Below are positions 7,153 to 16,713 of a DNA stretch of 64,000 nucleotides, piece by piece. Positions within the stretch are counted from its first letter, which is position 1; every line of letters begins with the position of its first letter. Made by a program: the position numbers and the translations under genes. The stretch is from G963663525 sp963663525 (GTDB lineage Bacteria > Myxococcota_A > SURF-8 > G963663525). The notes beneath the pieces are model-generated. The model did no database searches. It saw only the letters and a program-made list of their open reading frames with translations, and had not been told where the DNA came from. The stretch lies in contig CAXXHC010000002.1 in the NCBI GenBank assembly GCA_963663525.2, forward strand, positions 372,001 to 436,000, in the 5' to 3' direction.

Positions 7153-8994
7153 TTGAACGACACGAAAATACAGGTTCTATCGGAGGAAATGGCCAACCGC
7201 ATCGCGGCGGGCGAAGTCGTCGAGCGTCCCGCATCGGTCGTCAAAGAGCTGGTGGAAAACAGCATCGACGCCGGGGCCGACGATATCCGCATAGAAATCG
7301 AACAGGCGGGCAAGCGGCGCATCCTCGTCACCGACAACGGCTGCGGCATGGACTTCGATGACGCCGTACTGGCGCTACGTCGTCACGCCACCAGCAAAAT
7401 CCGCACACCGGAGGATCTCTTCGGCATCGGAACCTTGGGTTTTCGCGGGGAGGCGTTGCCGTCCATCGCCTCGGTTTCGCGCTTTACACTGACATCCTGC
7501 ACGGGTGAGGGATCGGGCGTGATCGTCAAAGTAGAGGGCGGCACGTTGCGTGAAAAGGGTGAGGTCGGTGCACCGAAAGGGACGGTCATCGAGGTGGAAG
7601 ACCTGTTTTTCAACACTCCCGCGCGCCGTAAATTTCTCAAGTCCGACGCCGCCGAAACGAGCCGCATCTCCGACGTCTGCACCTCGCTGGCGCTGGCGCA
7701 TCCCGAACTCCGCGTTTCGCTCACGCATAACCGCAACGAGATTTTCACCGCGCCCGCCACCGAAGACCTGGCCGAGCGCGTCGCCGCCGTCCTAGGGCGC
7801 AAGATATTCCCCAAACTTTTTCCCGTCTCCGGCCAACAGGGACGCTGGAAACTGGAAGGAATGCTTTCGATGCCGGACCATACCCGGCCCAACTCCACGG
7901 GAATCCGGCTGTTCGTCAACGGGCGAGCGATCCAGGATCGTTCGCTGTCCTACGCCGTGACGTCTTCCTATGGCAACATGCTGGAATCACGGCGCTTTCC
8001 CGTTGCCATCCTGCTCTTGACGTTGCCTCTGGACGAGGTGGATGTCAACGTGCATCCCACGAAGGCCGAGGTCCGTTTCGGCGACCAGCGCGGTGTATAC
8101 CGCTTTTTACACGAAACACTGCGCGAACACCTGGGAGCCGCACCCTGGATCGGCGACAGTGCATCCTCGCTGTTTTCGCGCGAAAAGACACCGGAAACTC
8201 ATAGACCTTCCTTCAGTGGCTCCGGTTTCGTGCAACCGGCGTCGGGAAAAGGCGTCGAGGAAGCCCTGCTCGCTTACGAACGCAAGCGGATGGCCGCCGA
8301 GCGCCAGGGGCATTTCAGCCTGCCGCCTTCGGTACGACAGACCGCAGCCGGAATGCCCTCCACCGCCCTTTTTCACGACCGCATCCGGGAGGATCTTCCA
8401 CCCGAAGGGTTTTTCTCGAAACTGGACGTGCTGGGACAGATCGACCGCACCTATCTACTGTGTAGGTCGTCCAACGGGCTGGTGATCGTCGATCAACATG
8501 CCGCACACGAGCGCGTAACGTTCGAGAAACTCAAGGAATCTTACGACAGTGGCAGCATTCCCATGCAACTGCTGCTGCTGCCCGTAACGGTAGAATTGGA
8601 ACCGGCACGCGCCGCCGCGTTGGACGACGCCCTGCCCGCTCTGAAAGAACTGGGCTTCGAAGTCGAGCCTTTCGGCGGTCGGACGGCGGTCATCAAGGCC
8701 ATTCCGCAACTGATCGCCAACGCGGACCCCGAACGGACTCTCACCGACCTGCTGGACGATCTCATCGACGCGGGGGCTTCGCGCTCCACGCGGCACGCCG
8801 TCGAGCAACGCCTCGCGACGATGGCCTGCCACGCCTCGACCCGTGCGGGAGACGAGTTGAACGCCGAGCAGATCCGCGCGCTTTTGCAACGCATGGACCG
8901 CATCGACTTTGCAGGCAATTGTCCGCATGGTCGCCCCGTATACCTGGAGATCGGCTATACGGAGTTGGAAAAACGCTTCGGCAGGATGGGTTGA
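7153..8994 (+). CDS. mutL: DNA mismatch repair protein MutL, endonuclease type
   Basis: 613 residues from a TTG start at 7153 with AAGGAG upstream; this start gives the standard N-terminus (IQVLSEEMANRIAAGEV) and length. MutL couples MutS mismatch recognition to strand incision. The GHKL ATPase motifs are intact: ELVENSIDAGA, DNGCGMD, TLGFRGEALPSIASVS. The C-terminal domain carries DQHAAHERVTFE at ~447-458, which fits the DQHA(X)2E(X)4E metal-binding endonuclease motif, together with ACHASTRAG and CPHGRP (~590). So this MutL nicks DNA itself, as in bacteria without MutH. It leads a likely mutL-obgE-miaB-vanZ-like operon. Confidence 0.97.
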   Translation: MNDTKIQVLSEEMANRIAAGEVVERPASVVKELVENSIDAGADDIRIEIEQAGKRRILVTDNGCGMDFDDAVLALRRHATSKIRTPEDLFGIGTLGFRGEALPSIASVSRFTLTSCTGEGSGVIVKVEGGTLREKGEVGAPKGTVIEVEDLFFNTPARRKFLKSDAAETSRISDVCTSLALAHPELRVSLTHNRNEIFTAPATEDLAERVAAVLGRKIFPKLFPVSGQQGRWKLEGMLSMPDHTRPNSTGIRLFVNGRAIQDRSLSYAVTSSYGNMLESRRFPVAILLLTLPLDEVDVNVHPTKAEVRFGDQRGVYRFLHETLREHLGAAPWIGDSASSLFSREKTPETHRPSFSGSGFVQPASGKGVEEALLAYERKRMAAERQGHFSLPPSVRQTAAGMPSTALFHDRIREDLPPEGFFSKLDVLGQIDRTYLLCRSSNGLVIVDQHAAHERVTFEKLKESYDSGSIPMQLLLLPVTVELEPARAAALDDALPALKELGFEVEPFGGRTAVIKAIPQLIANADPERTLTDLLDDLIDAGASRSTRHAVEQRLATMACHASTRAGDELNAEQIRALLQRMDRIDFAGNCPHGRPVYLEIGYTELEKRFGRMG

Positions 8995-9042
8995 CGTTCC
9001 AACAGTTTGGAATTCCACACGATTTCGGCAAGGGAAACGAAG

Positions 9043-10083
9043 ATGAATTTCGTCGATGAAGTGACGGTTCAGGTAAAAGCGGGAAACGGCGGAAGCGGTT
9101 GTTCCTCCTTTCGCAGAGAGTCCCATGTGCCCAAAGGCGGACCGGACGGCGGCGATGGAGGCAAGGGCGGCGACGTGGTGTTTGTCGTGGACGAACAGCT
9201 TTCCACCTTGATGGATCTGCGCTACAGGCGTCACCTGAAAGCCGAAAACGGTCGTTCCGGCCAAGGCAACAACCGCACCGGACGCTCCGGCAAGGATACC
9301 GTCGTCCGTGTGCCTCCCGGCTCGATGGTCTACGACCTTGAAAACAATGAACTTTTAAAGGATCTTCTCGTGCCCGGCGAAACTTTCGTCGTGGCCAAAG
9401 GCGGGGACGGCGGACGCGGAAACTCCCGTTTCGCCACCTCCCGCAACCGGGTTCCCCGGCGCTGCGATCCGGGTTTTCCCGGCGTAGAGCGGGAAATCCG
9501 TATCGAATTGAAGATTCTCGCGGACGTCGCGGTAATCGGCTATCCCAATGTGGGAAAATCCACGCTGATCCGCAAAGTCAGCAACGCCACCCCGAAGGTC
9601 GCCGACTATCCCTTCACCACTCTGATTCCCAACCTGGGCGTCGTGTACGTGGATGGTAGCCGGGAATTCGTGATGGCGGACATCCCCGGCCTGATCGACG
9701 GTGCGGCGGAGGGCGAGGGTTTGGGACATCGTTTTTTGCGGCACGTGGAACGCTGCAAGATCCTGCTGCATCTCGTGGAAGTGGAAGCCACGCGCAACGA
9801 TCCGCTGGAGGATTTCCGGCGCATCAATCACGAACTGGAAGCCTATTCCCCTGAACTCGCTCGGAAAAAGCAACTCGTCGCGTTGAACAAAACCGACCTG
9901 CTTCCCGACAAAGCCGTCGTGCAGCCTTTGAAAGAAGAGATGCAGCGACAGGATCGAAAACTGTATGAAATCAGCGGGGTAAGCGGCGTAGGGGTTTCAG
10001 AACTGATGCGAGCGCTGGCCGAGGAGATCCAACCCGAAGCCCCACCCGAGCCGGACGAGGGCTGGAATCCGCTAAACTATTGA
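9043..10083 (+). CDS. obgE: GTPase Obg (ribosome assembly)
   Basis: 346 residues, starting MNFVDEVTVQVKAGNGG; AAGGGA precedes the ATG at 9043. The glycine-rich Obg fold (residues 1-158, with GGPDGGDGGKGGDV) is followed by the G domain: G1 GYPNVGKST at ~166, G3 DIPGLIDGA, G4 NKTD. Obg is an essential GTPase that binds the 50S subunit and the stringent-response nucleotide ppGpp. No long C-terminal extension is present. The gene starts 48 bases after mutL and is followed 36 bases later by miaB. Confidence 0.97.
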   Translation: MNFVDEVTVQVKAGNGGSGCSSFRRESHVPKGGPDGGDGGKGGDVVFVVDEQLSTLMDLRYRRHLKAENGRSGQGNNRTGRSGKDTVVRVPPGSMVYDLENNELLKDLLVPGETFVVAKGGDGGRGNSRFATSRNRVPRRCDPGFPGVEREIRIELKILADVAVIGYPNVGKSTLIRKVSNATPKVADYPFTTLIPNLGVVYVDGSREFVMADIPGLIDGAAEGEGLGHRFLRHVERCKILLHLVEVEATRNDPLEDFRRINHELEAYSPELARKKQLVALNKTDLLPDKAVVQPLKEEMQRQDRKLYEISGVSGVGVSELMRALAEEIQPEAPPEPDEGWNPLNY

Positions 10084-10119
10084 CATTCTTTGTTTTTCTC
10101 TTCATCTTTGGCAATATCG

Positions 10120-11523
10120 ATGAACTCCATTCTAAAAAATCCCCCTGACGACTCGCCCCGGCGCTCCGGTCTGTACATTCGAACCTACGGCTGCCAGATG
10201 AACCTGTACGATTCCCGGCGCATGTCGGAATTTCTGGCCGACGACTACCGCCGCGTGCCGACCCCGGAAGAAGCGGAGTTGATCGTCGTCAACACCTGCT
10301 CGGTACGCGAGGGACCGCAGCACAAGGTGTACGCCGAACTCAACCGCCTGTCCGAGCATAAAAAGAGCAATCCTCATGTGATTCTCGCGGTTTGCGGTTG
10401 CGTGGCCCAGCAGGAAAAAGATCGTATGTTTCAAAAGGTTCCGGCTCTGGACCTCTGCTTCGGTCCCGACGCCGTGCCCCACATCCGGGAACTGGTCGAG
10501 CGCGTCAAACAAGAAGGTCGCCAGCGAGACACCCGCTTCGTCAAGGGCGGCTTTCACCTGGAAGATCAGGACGTTCCGCTGGCGCTGGAAACCGTGGAAG
10601 GCAGCCCGGTCACGGAGTTCGTCGCCATCCAGAAAGGCTGCGACAAGTTCTGCTCGTACTGCATCGTGCCCTACACGCGCGGTCGTGAAAAAAGCCGCCC
10701 GATGGAGGAAATCCTTCGTGAAATTCAATGGTTGGCCGAGGGCGGCGTTCTGGAGGTTACGCTGCTTGGGCAGAACGTCAACGCCTACGGTCTGGACTTC
10801 GGCGACGAGCACGCCTTCTCGAACCTGCTTCGGCGGGCGTCGGAAGTCCCCGGTATCGAGCGCATCCGATTCGTAACCTCCCATCCGGCGCACGTGAACG
10901 AGGATTTCGCCCGCACCTTGGCCGAGTTGCCCAAAGTCTGCCCCTACCTGCACCTGCCGATTCAGGCGGGAGCCGACCGGGTATTGGAAGCGATGAATCG
11001 GGGCTACACTCGTGCACAATATATGAATCATATCGAGATGTTGCGCCGATGGAGTCCGAATCTTGCGCTGTCAGGGGACATCATCGTCGGCTTTCCCGGC
11101 GAAACCTATGAGGAATTTCGCGAAACCGTGGACGCCATCGAGGAAATCCGCTACGAAAGCCTGTTTTCCTTCGTCTATTCCGCCCGCCCCGGCACCAAGG
11201 CCGCCAAGTTGGACGATCCCGTGCCACGCGAAGAAAAACTGGAGTGGTTGCACGTCCTTCAGGACCGGCAAAAACGCATTACTCACGAAATCAACGAAAG
11301 CTACCTGGATACAAAACAGGAAGTGCTGATCGAAGGTTGCTCGAAAAAAGACACCGCCGAATGGATGGGCCGAACGCCTTCGAACAAGATCGTCAATTTC
11401 CCGGCTGAAAACGCCAAAGGGGGGGATCTCGTCACGGTGAACATCGTGCAGGCCATGCCCAATACCCTGCGCGGCGAATGCCTGGGCCTTGTGAAATCGT
11501 ACTCGCCGAAAACGGACCGATGA
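10120..11523 (+). CDS. miaB: tRNA-2-methylthio-N6-dimethylallyladenosine synthase MiaB
   Basis: 467 residues from the ATG at 10120; an in-frame TTG at 10090 is possible but adds a non-conserved tail. MiaB methylthiolates i6A37 of tRNAs reading UNN codons. N-terminal methylthiotransferase domain: YIRTYGCQMN, VVNTCSVRE and AVCGCVAQ supply the auxiliary cluster cysteines. The radical-SAM motif CDKFCSYC is at 174-181, followed by PYTRGREKSRP. A TRAM domain ends the protein. The stop overlaps the next start (ATGA), so translation of the VanZ-like gene is probably coupled. Confidence 0.97.
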   Translation: MNSILKNPPDDSPRRSGLYIRTYGCQMNLYDSRRMSEFLADDYRRVPTPEEAELIVVNTCSVREGPQHKVYAELNRLSEHKKSNPHVILAVCGCVAQQEKDRMFQKVPALDLCFGPDAVPHIRELVERVKQEGRQRDTRFVKGGFHLEDQDVPLALETVEGSPVTEFVAIQKGCDKFCSYCIVPYTRGREKSRPMEEILREIQWLAEGGVLEVTLLGQNVNAYGLDFGDEHAFSNLLRRASEVPGIERIRFVTSHPAHVNEDFARTLAELPKVCPYLHLPIQAGADRVLEAMNRGYTRAQYMNHIEMLRRWSPNLALSGDIIVGFPGETYEEFRETVDAIEEIRYESLFSFVYSARPGTKAAKLDDPVPREEKLEWLHVLQDRQKRITHEINESYLDTKQEVLIEGCSKKDTAEWMGRTPSNKIVNFPAENAKGGDLVTVNIVQAMPNTLRGECLGLVKSYSPKTDR

Positions 11524-11954
11524 GCGCTCCGCCAGCGAAAAACAACCGTGCTTTCAAGATGTTGCTGCCTTTGCCGCTGGCAATGAACGTGGCGCTGTTC
11601 GTGCTTTCCAACTCCCCTACCCTGCCCATCGAAACGCCTTTTTTGCACTTCGACAAACTCGCCCACTTCGGTGCATATTTCGTGCTTTGCGGTCTGTGGA
11701 TTCTAGCGTTGAGTTGGAAGCATCCGCCGCTTCGCGTTTCCAGATTGTTGGGTCTGGCGCTGCTTCTGACCATAGGATACGGAATGCTCGACGAAATCCA
11801 CCAGTTGTTCGTCCCCAACCGTTTCGGCAGCCTCGCGGACCTTCTCGCAGATGCGCTAGGAGCGCTGGCGGCGGCGGGACTTCTTCACCGTTTCGCCCCG
11901 GAACAACTGTTTCCGGCACTGGCGAACGATCACAGAACCCCCGGAAAATCCTGA
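11520..11954 (+). CDS. VanZ-like membrane protein
   Basis: 144 residues, starting at the ATG overlapping the miaB stop. Four hydrophobic helices with the VanZ signatures DKLAHFGAYFVL (~41-52) and GMLDEIHQLFVPNRFGSLADLLAD (quoted in part; ~87-110), whose charged residues are conserved across this family. VanZ relatives are small inner-membrane proteins linked to teicoplanin resistance in enterococci but of unknown role in most bacteria. No antibiotic-resistance genes are nearby, so a housekeeping role is more likely. Confidence 0.85.
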   Translation: MSAPPAKNNRAFKMLLPLPLAMNVALFVLSNSPTLPIETPFLHFDKLAHFGAYFVLCGLWILALSWKHPPLRVSRLLGLALLLTIGYGMLDEIHQLFVPNRFGSLADLLADALGALAAAGLLHRFAPEQLFPALANDHRTPGKS

Positions 11955-12019
11955 GAGTTTCACAGTAAATCGATGAAATTCGTCACTTTTCTCTAAACAA
12001 TTCGACGAGGCTATGCTAT

Positions 12020-12051
12020 TGGTAGCACGTTTGCTGTATTTGTAGCACTTT
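12020..12051 (+). promoter_or_regulatory. 21-bp-spaced direct repeats upstream of the acidic lipoprotein gene
   Basis: GGTAGCACGTTT (12020-12031) and TGTAGCACTTT (12041-12051) repeat at a spacing of 21 bases, two DNA turns, 20-45 bases before the start codon. They could be a binding site for a dimeric regulator; a -10/-35 pair is not clear. Confidence 0.25.
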
Positions 12052-12067
12052 CCCTTGAGGTGTCTTC

Positions 12068-12835
12068 ATGAAACAAAACCTGTGCACAGTCGTGAAACTT
12101 GGATGTTTATTCGTATGTTGCCTCGCTTTGGCCTGTGGCGGAACCGACGACGAAACCCAGCCTATGGCGGATGAAGACGCCGAAGTCGATGAGGTCGCAG
12201 AGGTTGAGGAATGGACCGAAGAGGACGCCGACATGGACGCCGTTGAAAACACTGAAGAACTGGAAGACGAGGGAGAAGAGGAGGAAACGGACGAGCGTTG
12301 GCGCGCGGTGCTGGCACAAGGCGACGCCTCCGGTGACTGTGCGGACGAAGACGACGCTTGCGCGGCTGACCTGCTTTCCCTGGATTACCATGTGGCCGAA
12401 GGGGTGCTTTACTGGCGCGTTCGCCTGGCCGACGGCCTGCCTTCGGGCGGATCGTTCGAGTTGTTTTTCCTTGCGCCGGACACGTCGATCGTCGGACACA
12501 CATTGCGGATCAGCAACAATCAAATGAGCTACTGGAACGCCGATTGTTCGAGCGCGCGCAAACATGCGGGCTGCCACTGGACCTCGGCGGCCAAACCAAG
12601 TTCTCTACAGTATTCCAAAGGCGCCGACGGACTTTTGTACGTCGAATTCAAGTTGGCCGATCTTGGTTACGAATCCCTGGAAACGTTGTTGGCGGGAATC
12701 GCCGCCGCACCTTTCGCCATCACGAAAACAGCCGAATTCACCGACCGCCTGCCCGATGCGCTCTGGGTCACCGCAACAGAAGTCCAGGGACTTGCGGAAA
12801 TCTCCTTGGATGAAGACGACACCATGGAACGCTGA
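12068..12835 (+). CDS. Exported lipoprotein with acidic linker
   Basis: 255 residues. Signal peptide with lipobox LALAC (Cys ~23), then some 60 residues that are almost half Glu/Asp (residues ~25-78), then a folded domain of ~175 residues with two Cys pairs. The acidic spacer is shared in style with the other lipoproteins in this window and probably holds the domain away from the membrane. The body (YWRVRLADGLPSGGSFELFF ... YVEFKLADLGY) reads as an all-beta fold, possibly a sugar-binding or CBM9-like one, but I do not recognise it firmly. Two direct repeats upstream are listed separately. Confidence 0.75.
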   Translation: MKQNLCTVVKLGCLFVCCLALACGGTDDETQPMADEDAEVDEVAEVEEWTEEDADMDAVENTEELEDEGEEEETDERWRAVLAQGDASGDCADEDDACAADLLSLDYHVAEGVLYWRVRLADGLPSGGSFELFFLAPDTSIVGHTLRISNNQMSYWNADCSSARKHAGCHWTSAAKPSSLQYSKGADGLLYVEFKLADLGYESLETLLAGIAAAPFAITKTAEFTDRLPDALWVTATEVQGLAEISLDEDDTMER

Positions 12836-12866
12836 AACGATTTGGGGAGAATTTATAAACAATCGG

Positions 12867-12884
12867 TCGGGTGATTTCACCCGA
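12867..12884. terminator. Hairpin between convergent genes
   Basis: TCGGGTGA-TT-TCACCCGA is a perfect 8-bp stem placed between the stop codons of the acidic lipoprotein (plus) and DctQM (minus). No long T run follows on either side, so it may be a weak two-way terminator. Confidence 0.45.
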
Positions 12885-12885
12885 T

Positions 12886-14736
12886 CTATAGAAAAACCTG
12901 TGTAAACCAAGGGACATAGCTCACTAGAAGCACGGCGATGGCCCAAAGCAGAATGAACGGCAGCGCAGCGCGGTAAACCTGCGTCAGCGGCTTGCCGAAG
13001 GTGTAGGCCGACATAAACAGGTTCATCCCCACCGGAGGCGTAAGAAAGCCGATTTCCAGGTTGACGAGGAAAATAATGCCGATGTGCGTGGGCGGAATGC
13101 CATACGCCTGCGCCATGGGCAGAATCATCGGCACCACCACGATGATTGCGCTGACGATATCCATCAGGCATCCGACGATCAGCAGCAGCAGGTTGAGGAC
13201 CAGCAAAAAGACGATTTTCGACTGAATCGTTTCCGTCACCCATTCCACGGCGGAAGCGACGACCTCGGCTTCAATCAGGTAATCCGTGAATCCCTTGGCC
13301 ATGCCGATGATAATCAGAATCCCGCCGGTGAGAATCGCGCTCTGCACGAGGGCGTTCCACAGCCCGTCTTTCCAGGAATAGTCACGATGGATGAAACAGA
13401 CGGTAACGATGGTATACAGCAACGTCAGCGCCGCCGCTTCCACGAGAGTGGTCAGCCCCCCGAAAATGCCACCCAACACCATCACGGGAAGGAGGATCTC
13501 CCACTTCGCCCGACGGATTTCCTTGAAAAACACGTCCTTTGAAAACGCGGTATTGCGCGCCCCGCTACGTCGTGCGGTCCAGACTCCGTACGCCCCAAGC
13601 AATGCGATCAGCAACAAAGCAGGCAGAAACCCTGCAATGTACATTTTGTCGATCGGCGTGCGGGCCGTCACGGCAAGTAGGATCACCGGCAGGCAGGGAG
13701 GCAGCAACATTCCCAGCGAACCGGCGGACGTCACTAGCCCCAGGGAAAACCGCTCCGGGTATTTTTCATTGAGCAGCAGGGGCATCAGCAATCCACCCAG
13801 GGCGAGAATCGTCACCCCGGAAGCCCCCGAAAATGTGGTGAAAAACGCGAAAACAAGCATCGTGGCCACGGCCACTCCGCCGGGCAGCCAGCCGAAAGCC
13901 GCCCGAAACAGATCGGTCAACCGCCGAGAGGTGTTTCCCAACGCCATAACGGTCCCCGCCGCCGTAAACAACGGAATCGCCGGCAAAAACGGGTCGGTGA
14001 CGATCTCATACGCGGCGGTGGGAATGGCCACCAGCGACGTGATTTCGAGATCGGCTTCCCCTATGCAATAAAACGACAGCGCCGCCGCACCGCCCATCAG
14101 AATGAAAATCGGCGCTCCCAACAACACCATGGAGACGAGCAATACCATGCCGGGCCAGAAAAGGTCCGGTCGCAGTTCGGCGGGAAGTTGAGAAAACAAG
14201 AGAATGGCGAGAAGCACGATAAACGCCGCCAGTCGCCACGACCAACGAGAGGAAGCACGCGTCACGAAACGCCACGCCGCCAACGCAAGACCCAGCGGCA
14301 TCACGGCTTCGGCCAGCCACAGCGGCAGGTAATTGCCGATGGAGGCGGGGTTGTCGCGCTCGATGGATACGAGGCGAAACGCCGCGTAGGCCAGAACGAA
14401 TGCCACACCCGCTGCCGTTCCATAAGCCAACACCTTGCGCAACGAATTCCAAGTAGACTCCGGCGCATTGCTAAATCCCGCACCGAATCCAAGGTGGCGG
14501 TCCTCCCGCGAAGCCAGTGCAGCCCCGGAGAAAGCGATCCACAGCGTTCCGTGTCGCACGAGCAGCACGCTTCCGGGAATACTGTTTTCGAAAAGGGAGC
14601 GAAACACCGCTTCGAGAAGGGGCAGCCCCATCATTAAAAGAAGCACCACCACCGAGAACCCTTCCTCGGCGATGGCAATCCGGCGTCGCCACCCTTGCCC
14701 GCGCTGCAGATCGGGCAGGTGCGCTCCATTGCTCAT
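12886..14736 (-). CDS. TRAP transporter membrane subunits fused (DctQ-DctM)
   Basis: 616 residues. Residues ~20-175 form the small four-helix DctQ part; residues ~190-616 are the large DctM channel with about 12 helices and signatures such as GAPIFILMGGAAAL, FTTFSGASGVTILALGGLLMP and FLTPPVGMNLF. TRAP transporters take up organic acids with Na+ or H+, using a periplasmic binding protein. QM fusions are common. The start codon overlaps the stop of the dctP-like gene (ATGA), so subunits are made in coupled translation. Substrate cannot be read from the sequence. Confidence 0.93.
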   Translation of the reverse strand: MSNGAHLPDLQRGQGWRRRIAIAEEGFSVVVLLLMMGLPLLEAVFRSLFENSIPGSVLLVRHGTLWIAFSGAALASREDRHLGFGAGFSNAPESTWNSLRKVLAYGTAAGVAFVLAYAAFRLVSIERDNPASIGNYLPLWLAEAVMPLGLALAAWRFVTRASSRWSWRLAAFIVLLAILLFSQLPAELRPDLFWPGMVLLVSMVLLGAPIFILMGGAAALSFYCIGEADLEITSLVAIPTAAYEIVTDPFLPAIPLFTAAGTVMALGNTSRRLTDLFRAAFGWLPGGVAVATMLVFAFFTTFSGASGVTILALGGLLMPLLLNEKYPERFSLGLVTSAGSLGMLLPPCLPVILLAVTARTPIDKMYIAGFLPALLLIALLGAYGVWTARRSGARNTAFSKDVFFKEIRRAKWEILLPVMVLGGIFGGLTTLVEAAALTLLYTIVTVCFIHRDYSWKDGLWNALVQSAILTGGILIIIGMAKGFTDYLIEAEVVASAVEWVTETIQSKIVFLLVLNLLLLIVGCLMDIVSAIIVVVPMILPMAQAYGIPPTHIGIIFLVNLEIGFLTPPVGMNLFMSAYTFGKPLTQVYRAALPFILLWAIAVLLVSYVPWFTQVFL

Positions 14737-15785
14737 GGTTTGATGGATGCCTTTTTCGCGCGAAGGGCGTCACGGGCCTTGACGGCGATGTCGATGGCCT
14801 CACCGGGAACGACTTTATCCCGGATGAAATGGTAGCCTTTGAGGGATTTCTCCTTGAACTCCGCCTCCTGTTCCGGGGTCGGAACGGTGATTTGCAGGCC
14901 GTATTTTTTCATCGTCTCGATGCTCTGGTCATCCAGGGCACGGATGCGTCCGACTTCGGCGTTTCCGTATTTTTGGGCGATTTCCTTCAGTTTGGAATGC
15001 AGATCGGCTGGAATACGATCCCACATCTTCTTCGAAATCACCGTGGCGCCGACGAGCGGGGCGTATTTCACGTCGTACATGTACTTTGCCTGCCCGAACC
15101 ACTGCATCGCCAGAGCGGCGAGAGGCGGCGTAATCAGGCCATCGAGCAAACCGGTCTGCAACGAGGTAGTGATGTCCGCCGAAGCGACCTGCACAATGTT
15201 GAAGCCGGTTTTCTGCCAGGCTTCGATGCTTCCCTGGTCCCCCGCGCCGACGAAAAGCTTCTGCTGGGCCATCTGGTCGAAGGTTTCGACCTTGGTCATC
15301 GTGAAAAAGCGAATCCAGCCCGAATCCCCCTGGTGCAGCAACACGAAACCGTTTGCTTCGAGACGCTTGGAAACGAGCGGCTCCAGCGCCTTGGCGCAGG
15401 CGTCCAATTCCTCATAGTTTTCGACAAGATACGGCAATTGAAGAGCAAGAAAAGTGGGGTCGATCTCCCGGATGCCGATGCTGGTCATCGTAGCGGCGTG
15501 CAGCCGTCCGGTGCGGATCTTGCGCACCATCGCCTGTTCGCTGCCCAGCACGCCTCCCGGATAGATTTTAACGCTGATCCTCCCGTTGCTGGCCTTGGTC
15601 CATTCCTCTCCCATGCGAGCCAGACCGTTGTACCAGGGGGTATCTTTGGGAGCCAAGGTGCCGAGTTTGATGACGATTTTCTCCACGGCGAATACCGGAG
15701 ACGGTGCGGCAAATGCACAAAACGCGAGAACCGCGAAAAGAATAGCTGACACGAAGAGAGCTTTGGGACGGTTCGAATGGAACAT
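14733..15785 (-). CDS. TRAP transporter substrate-binding protein (DctP family)
   Basis: 350 residues with a signal peptide ending near Ala33. The family pattern is clear: KLGTLAPKDTPW, RISVKIYPGGVLGSEQAMVRKIRTG, and LQTGLLDGLITPPLAAL near residue 205. In characterised members a conserved Arg binds the ligand carboxylate; IRFFTM near residue 160 may supply it here. It lies between the tatT-like gene (19 bases upstream) and dctQM (overlapping). With the TatT partner it matches TPAT-type transporters, where the periplasmic TPR protein forms a complex with the binding protein. Confidence 0.92.
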   Translation of the reverse strand: MFHSNRPKALFVSAILFAVLAFCAFAAPSPVFAVEKIVIKLGTLAPKDTPWYNGLARMGEEWTKASNGRISVKIYPGGVLGSEQAMVRKIRTGRLHAATMTSIGIREIDPTFLALQLPYLVENYEELDACAKALEPLVSKRLEANGFVLLHQGDSGWIRFFTMTKVETFDQMAQQKLFVGAGDQGSIEAWQKTGFNIVQVASADITTSLQTGLLDGLITPPLAALAMQWFGQAKYMYDVKYAPLVGATVISKKMWDRIPADLHSKLKEIAQKYGNAEVGRIRALDDQSIETMKKYGLQITVPTPEQEAEFKEKSLKGYHFIRDKVVPGEAIDIAVKARDALRAKKASIKP

Positions 15786-15804
15786 AAGAAACCCCTTGAA
15801 TTTA

Positions 15805-16713
15805 TTATAAGAAAAGATCGTCTATACGGGCTTTGAGACGGAGGGCTTTCTCCTGCATCAACGTATTGGCCAGCTTGAATTCCGGCGCGCTTTCCGGATC
15901 GATGGCCAGAGCCATATCGAGCAGGGAAAGGAACTCTTTACGATCCTGCCGGGCGACGCTGACGCTTTCGGCAAGGGCGATGTAAGGCGAAGCTTTTTTG
16001 CCGTTGGACAACTCCACCGCTCGGCGGAAATGCCGGCGGGCCTGTTCTTCCCCGCCGCCCTGATTTTTTCCGGTCATGGCGCTGTACGTAATGAAAAACT
16101 CGTGAATTGCCCCTTTGTCGAAGGTTTCGTCCAGTTCGAGCGCTCGTTGCAGCATGGCCACGGCTGTGGGTAGACTGGCAATGGCATCGGTGGAGGCTCG
16201 ATTGACATTGGCGTGGGCCGCCAGGGAAAGCCCGGTCCAGTACAGCAAAGGCACATCTTCCTTTTCCGTTTCGGAAAGGGCGCGAGGAAGATCCTCTGCC
16301 GACTTCTTTTCGAAACTCGGATGGGCGATTTCGAGTCCACGCATCCCATAGCGATGGGCGCGCAGAAACAGCTTCGCCGCCCTTGCTTTCAGACGCACTG
16401 CCTCGTCGAAGTCCTTGCCCTCGATGGCCTCGGCCTTCAATTGCACGAAAGCGTAGGCGTACTGCGCGAATCCCGACGCCAGCGCCAAATGAATCCCTTT
16501 GTGATCGGGCGCACCATCGCGCACGCCTTCCATGACTTTCAATGCAAACGGCAGCGCATCACCAACCAGTTCCGGGTCGTCGTCCTGGGCGAACGTCGAG
16601 GCCGGTCCTTCGCTAAGGTAACTCGCCGCGAAACGGTTGAGGGAGCACCCTGAAAACAAAAACAGTATCGGGAGGATACCGAACATTCCAAGCCTGAAAA
16701 GTCGAAACTTCAT
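15805..16713 (-). CDS. TatT-like TPR lipoprotein partner of the TRAP transporter
   Basis: 302 residues from the ATG at 16713. Signal with lipobox FSGC near residue 18. The rest is almost all alpha helix in repeat-like pairs (ALASGFAQYAYAFVQLKAEA; LKARAAKLFLRAHRYGMRG; LPTAVAMLQRALELDETFD), matching the TatT (TRAP-associated TPR) family first described in Treponema pallidum, where the trimer binds the DctP-like protein and is proposed to help deliver hydrophobic ligands. First gene of the operon, followed by dctP-like and dctQM genes. Confidence 0.85.
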   Translation of the reverse strand: MKFRLFRLGMFGILPILFLFSGCSLNRFAASYLSEGPASTFAQDDDPELVGDALPFALKVMEGVRDGAPDHKGIHLALASGFAQYAYAFVQLKAEAIEGKDFDEAVRLKARAAKLFLRAHRYGMRGLEIAHPSFEKKSAEDLPRALSETEKEDVPLLYWTGLSLAAHANVNRASTDAIASLPTAVAMLQRALELDETFDKGAIHEFFITYSAMTGKNQGGGEEQARRHFRRAVELSNGKKASPYIALAESVSVARQDRKEFLSLLDMALAIDPESAPEFKLANTLMQEKALRLKARIDDLFL

